A DNA stretch of 15,141 nucleotides from an uncultured Oscillospiraceae bacterium (GTDB lineage Bacteria; Bacillota_A; Clostridia; Oscillospirales; Oscillospiraceae), in NCBI GenBank assembly GCA_934561335.1, contig CAKTGD010000021.1, positions 1 to 15,141 of the forward strand, written 5' to 3'. Positions 14,499 through 15,141 of this stretch are shown here, piece by piece. Each line of letters begins with the position of its first letter. The stretch's first letter is position 1. The notes beneath the pieces are model-generated. The model saw only the letters and a program-made list of their open reading frames with translations, was not told where the DNA came from and ran no database searches. Both the position numbers and the translations under genes were made by a program.

Positions 14499-14510
14499 TG
14501 TGCATTCTTT

Positions 14511-15141
14511 TTAGAATTTAACATTAACACCTACAAGGAAAGTGCGAGGCTGTGGATAGTTACAAATATCAACACCAGTCACCCAGCTTTCGCTTGCAAT
14601 AGATGAGCCTTGCTCTGGATCCATGCCGTCATAACCTGTAATGGTAAAGAGGTTCTGAGCCTGGAAGTAGAGACGAAGTTGCTGGAATGGACTATTCTTC
14701 CAAATCTTGGTAAAGTCATAACCAACAGTCAAAGTCTGGAGACGGAAATAGCTTGCATCATCTACGTAGATGTCTGAAACCTGAATCATATTGGTATTAG
14801 TACCTGCTGTAAGTCGTGGATAGCGACCATTGCCTGTACCTTCACCATGCCAGTAGTTATATACATTAGTAGACCAGTTGTCATACTGGCTATCACCAAA
14901 ACGACGATAAGAATGTGCAACCTGCTGACCTAATGCAGCATAGCCTGAAACAGAAAGATCAAATCCCTTGTAACCGACACCAAGGTTGATACCCATGGTC
15001 ACATCTGGATGAGGGTTACCAATCTCTGTCTTATCAGCATCATTGATGACACCATCGCCATTGTTATCAACAAACCAAAGATCACCTGGCTGCAAACTTG
15101 CTCCCTGAAGAGAGTTGGCTGCATCGCCATCCTTGAGAGTT
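14511..15141 (-). CDS. susC: SusC/RagA family TonB-linked outer-membrane protein, C-terminal part
   Basis: Open from the window edge to TAA (14511-14513), giving about 209 residues of a protein that usually has about 1000. It shows a calcium-loop-like DNNGDGVINDADKTEIGNP segment just inside the window, then the terminal barrel strands: NLGVGYKGFDLSVSGYAALG, then YFRLQTLTVGYDF, then LRLYFQAQNLFTITGYDGMDPE, then PRTFLVGVNVKF. It ends in phenylalanine, as expected for BAM-inserted barrels. The plug, carboxypeptidase-like and TonB-box regions lie beyond the window. It transports the glycan across the outer membrane with the SusD encoded next. Confidence 0.95.
   Translation of the reverse strand, partial: TLKDGDAANSLQGASLQPGDLWFVDNNGDGVINDADKTEIGNPHPDVTMGINLGVGYKGFDLSVSGYAALGQQVAHSYRRFGDSQYDNWSTNVYNYWHGEGTGNGRYPRLTAGTNTNMIQVSDIYVDDASYFRLQTLTVGYDFTKIWKNSPFQQLRLYFQAQNLFTITGYDGMDPEQGSSIASESWVTGVDICNYPQPRTFLVGVNVKF

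Noticed and set aside
14511..15095. Complete 194-residue protein starting at 15095
   Set aside because: The apparent start is an internal TTG (Leu); the frame continues open to the window edge as susC.

Overview
The window looks like a chromosomal piece of a gut or oral Bacteroidota, most likely Prevotellaceae (Segatella/Prevotella type). The signs are a SusC/SusD pair with a third lipoprotein, promoters of the form TTTG-N20-TAnnTTTG, almost no Shine-Dalgarno sequences, an HU-like protein with a C-terminal winged helix, and heptad tracts right behind stop codons. Genus is an inference.

Layout, left to right. (1) Positions 1-120 hold the 3' end of an unidentified plus-strand gene. It ends at a bidirectional terminator (129-168) that it shares with the convergent operon. 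(2) Positions 212-7970 hold a six-gene minus-strand operon. In transcription order it encodes an HU-like DNA-binding protein, a DUF4369-type lipoprotein, then two tandem copies of one module. Each module is a polytopic membrane protein with a helical-repeat C-terminus (DUF6057 type) followed by a lipoprotein with one CXXCH haem-c motif and a TolB/PD40-like beta-propeller. The operon has a canonical promoter at 8216-8247 and a leader of roughly 240 nt. The leader carries 22-bp tandem repeats, a 12-bp palindrome and tiny ORFs. (3) Positions 8320-11177 hold an accessory cassette: an AAA_14/DUF4143 ATPase (plus) and a DUF1016/YhcG-type PD-(D/E)XK protein (minus). They are convergent, share a terminator, and lie between two near-identical 67-bp direct repeats. 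(4) Positions 11188-15141 hold the end of a glycan-uptake operon on the minus strand: susC (3' part only), susD, and a SusE-position lipoprotein with two tandem copies of a domain of about 170 residues.

How it fits together. The SusCD set imports an unknown glycan. The six-gene operon looks like a cell-envelope system in which each haem/propeller lipoprotein works with its own membrane partner; its function is not known to me. The terminator behind the SusE-like gene recurs just upstream of the six-gene operon's promoter. This suggests the two operons were once adjacent and that the ATPase/nuclease cassette was inserted between them.

Best candidates for something undescribed are the duplicated haem-propeller/membrane-protein operon with its repeat-rich leader, and the terminator-flanked cassette. 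All family calls come from reading the sequence; no database search was run.
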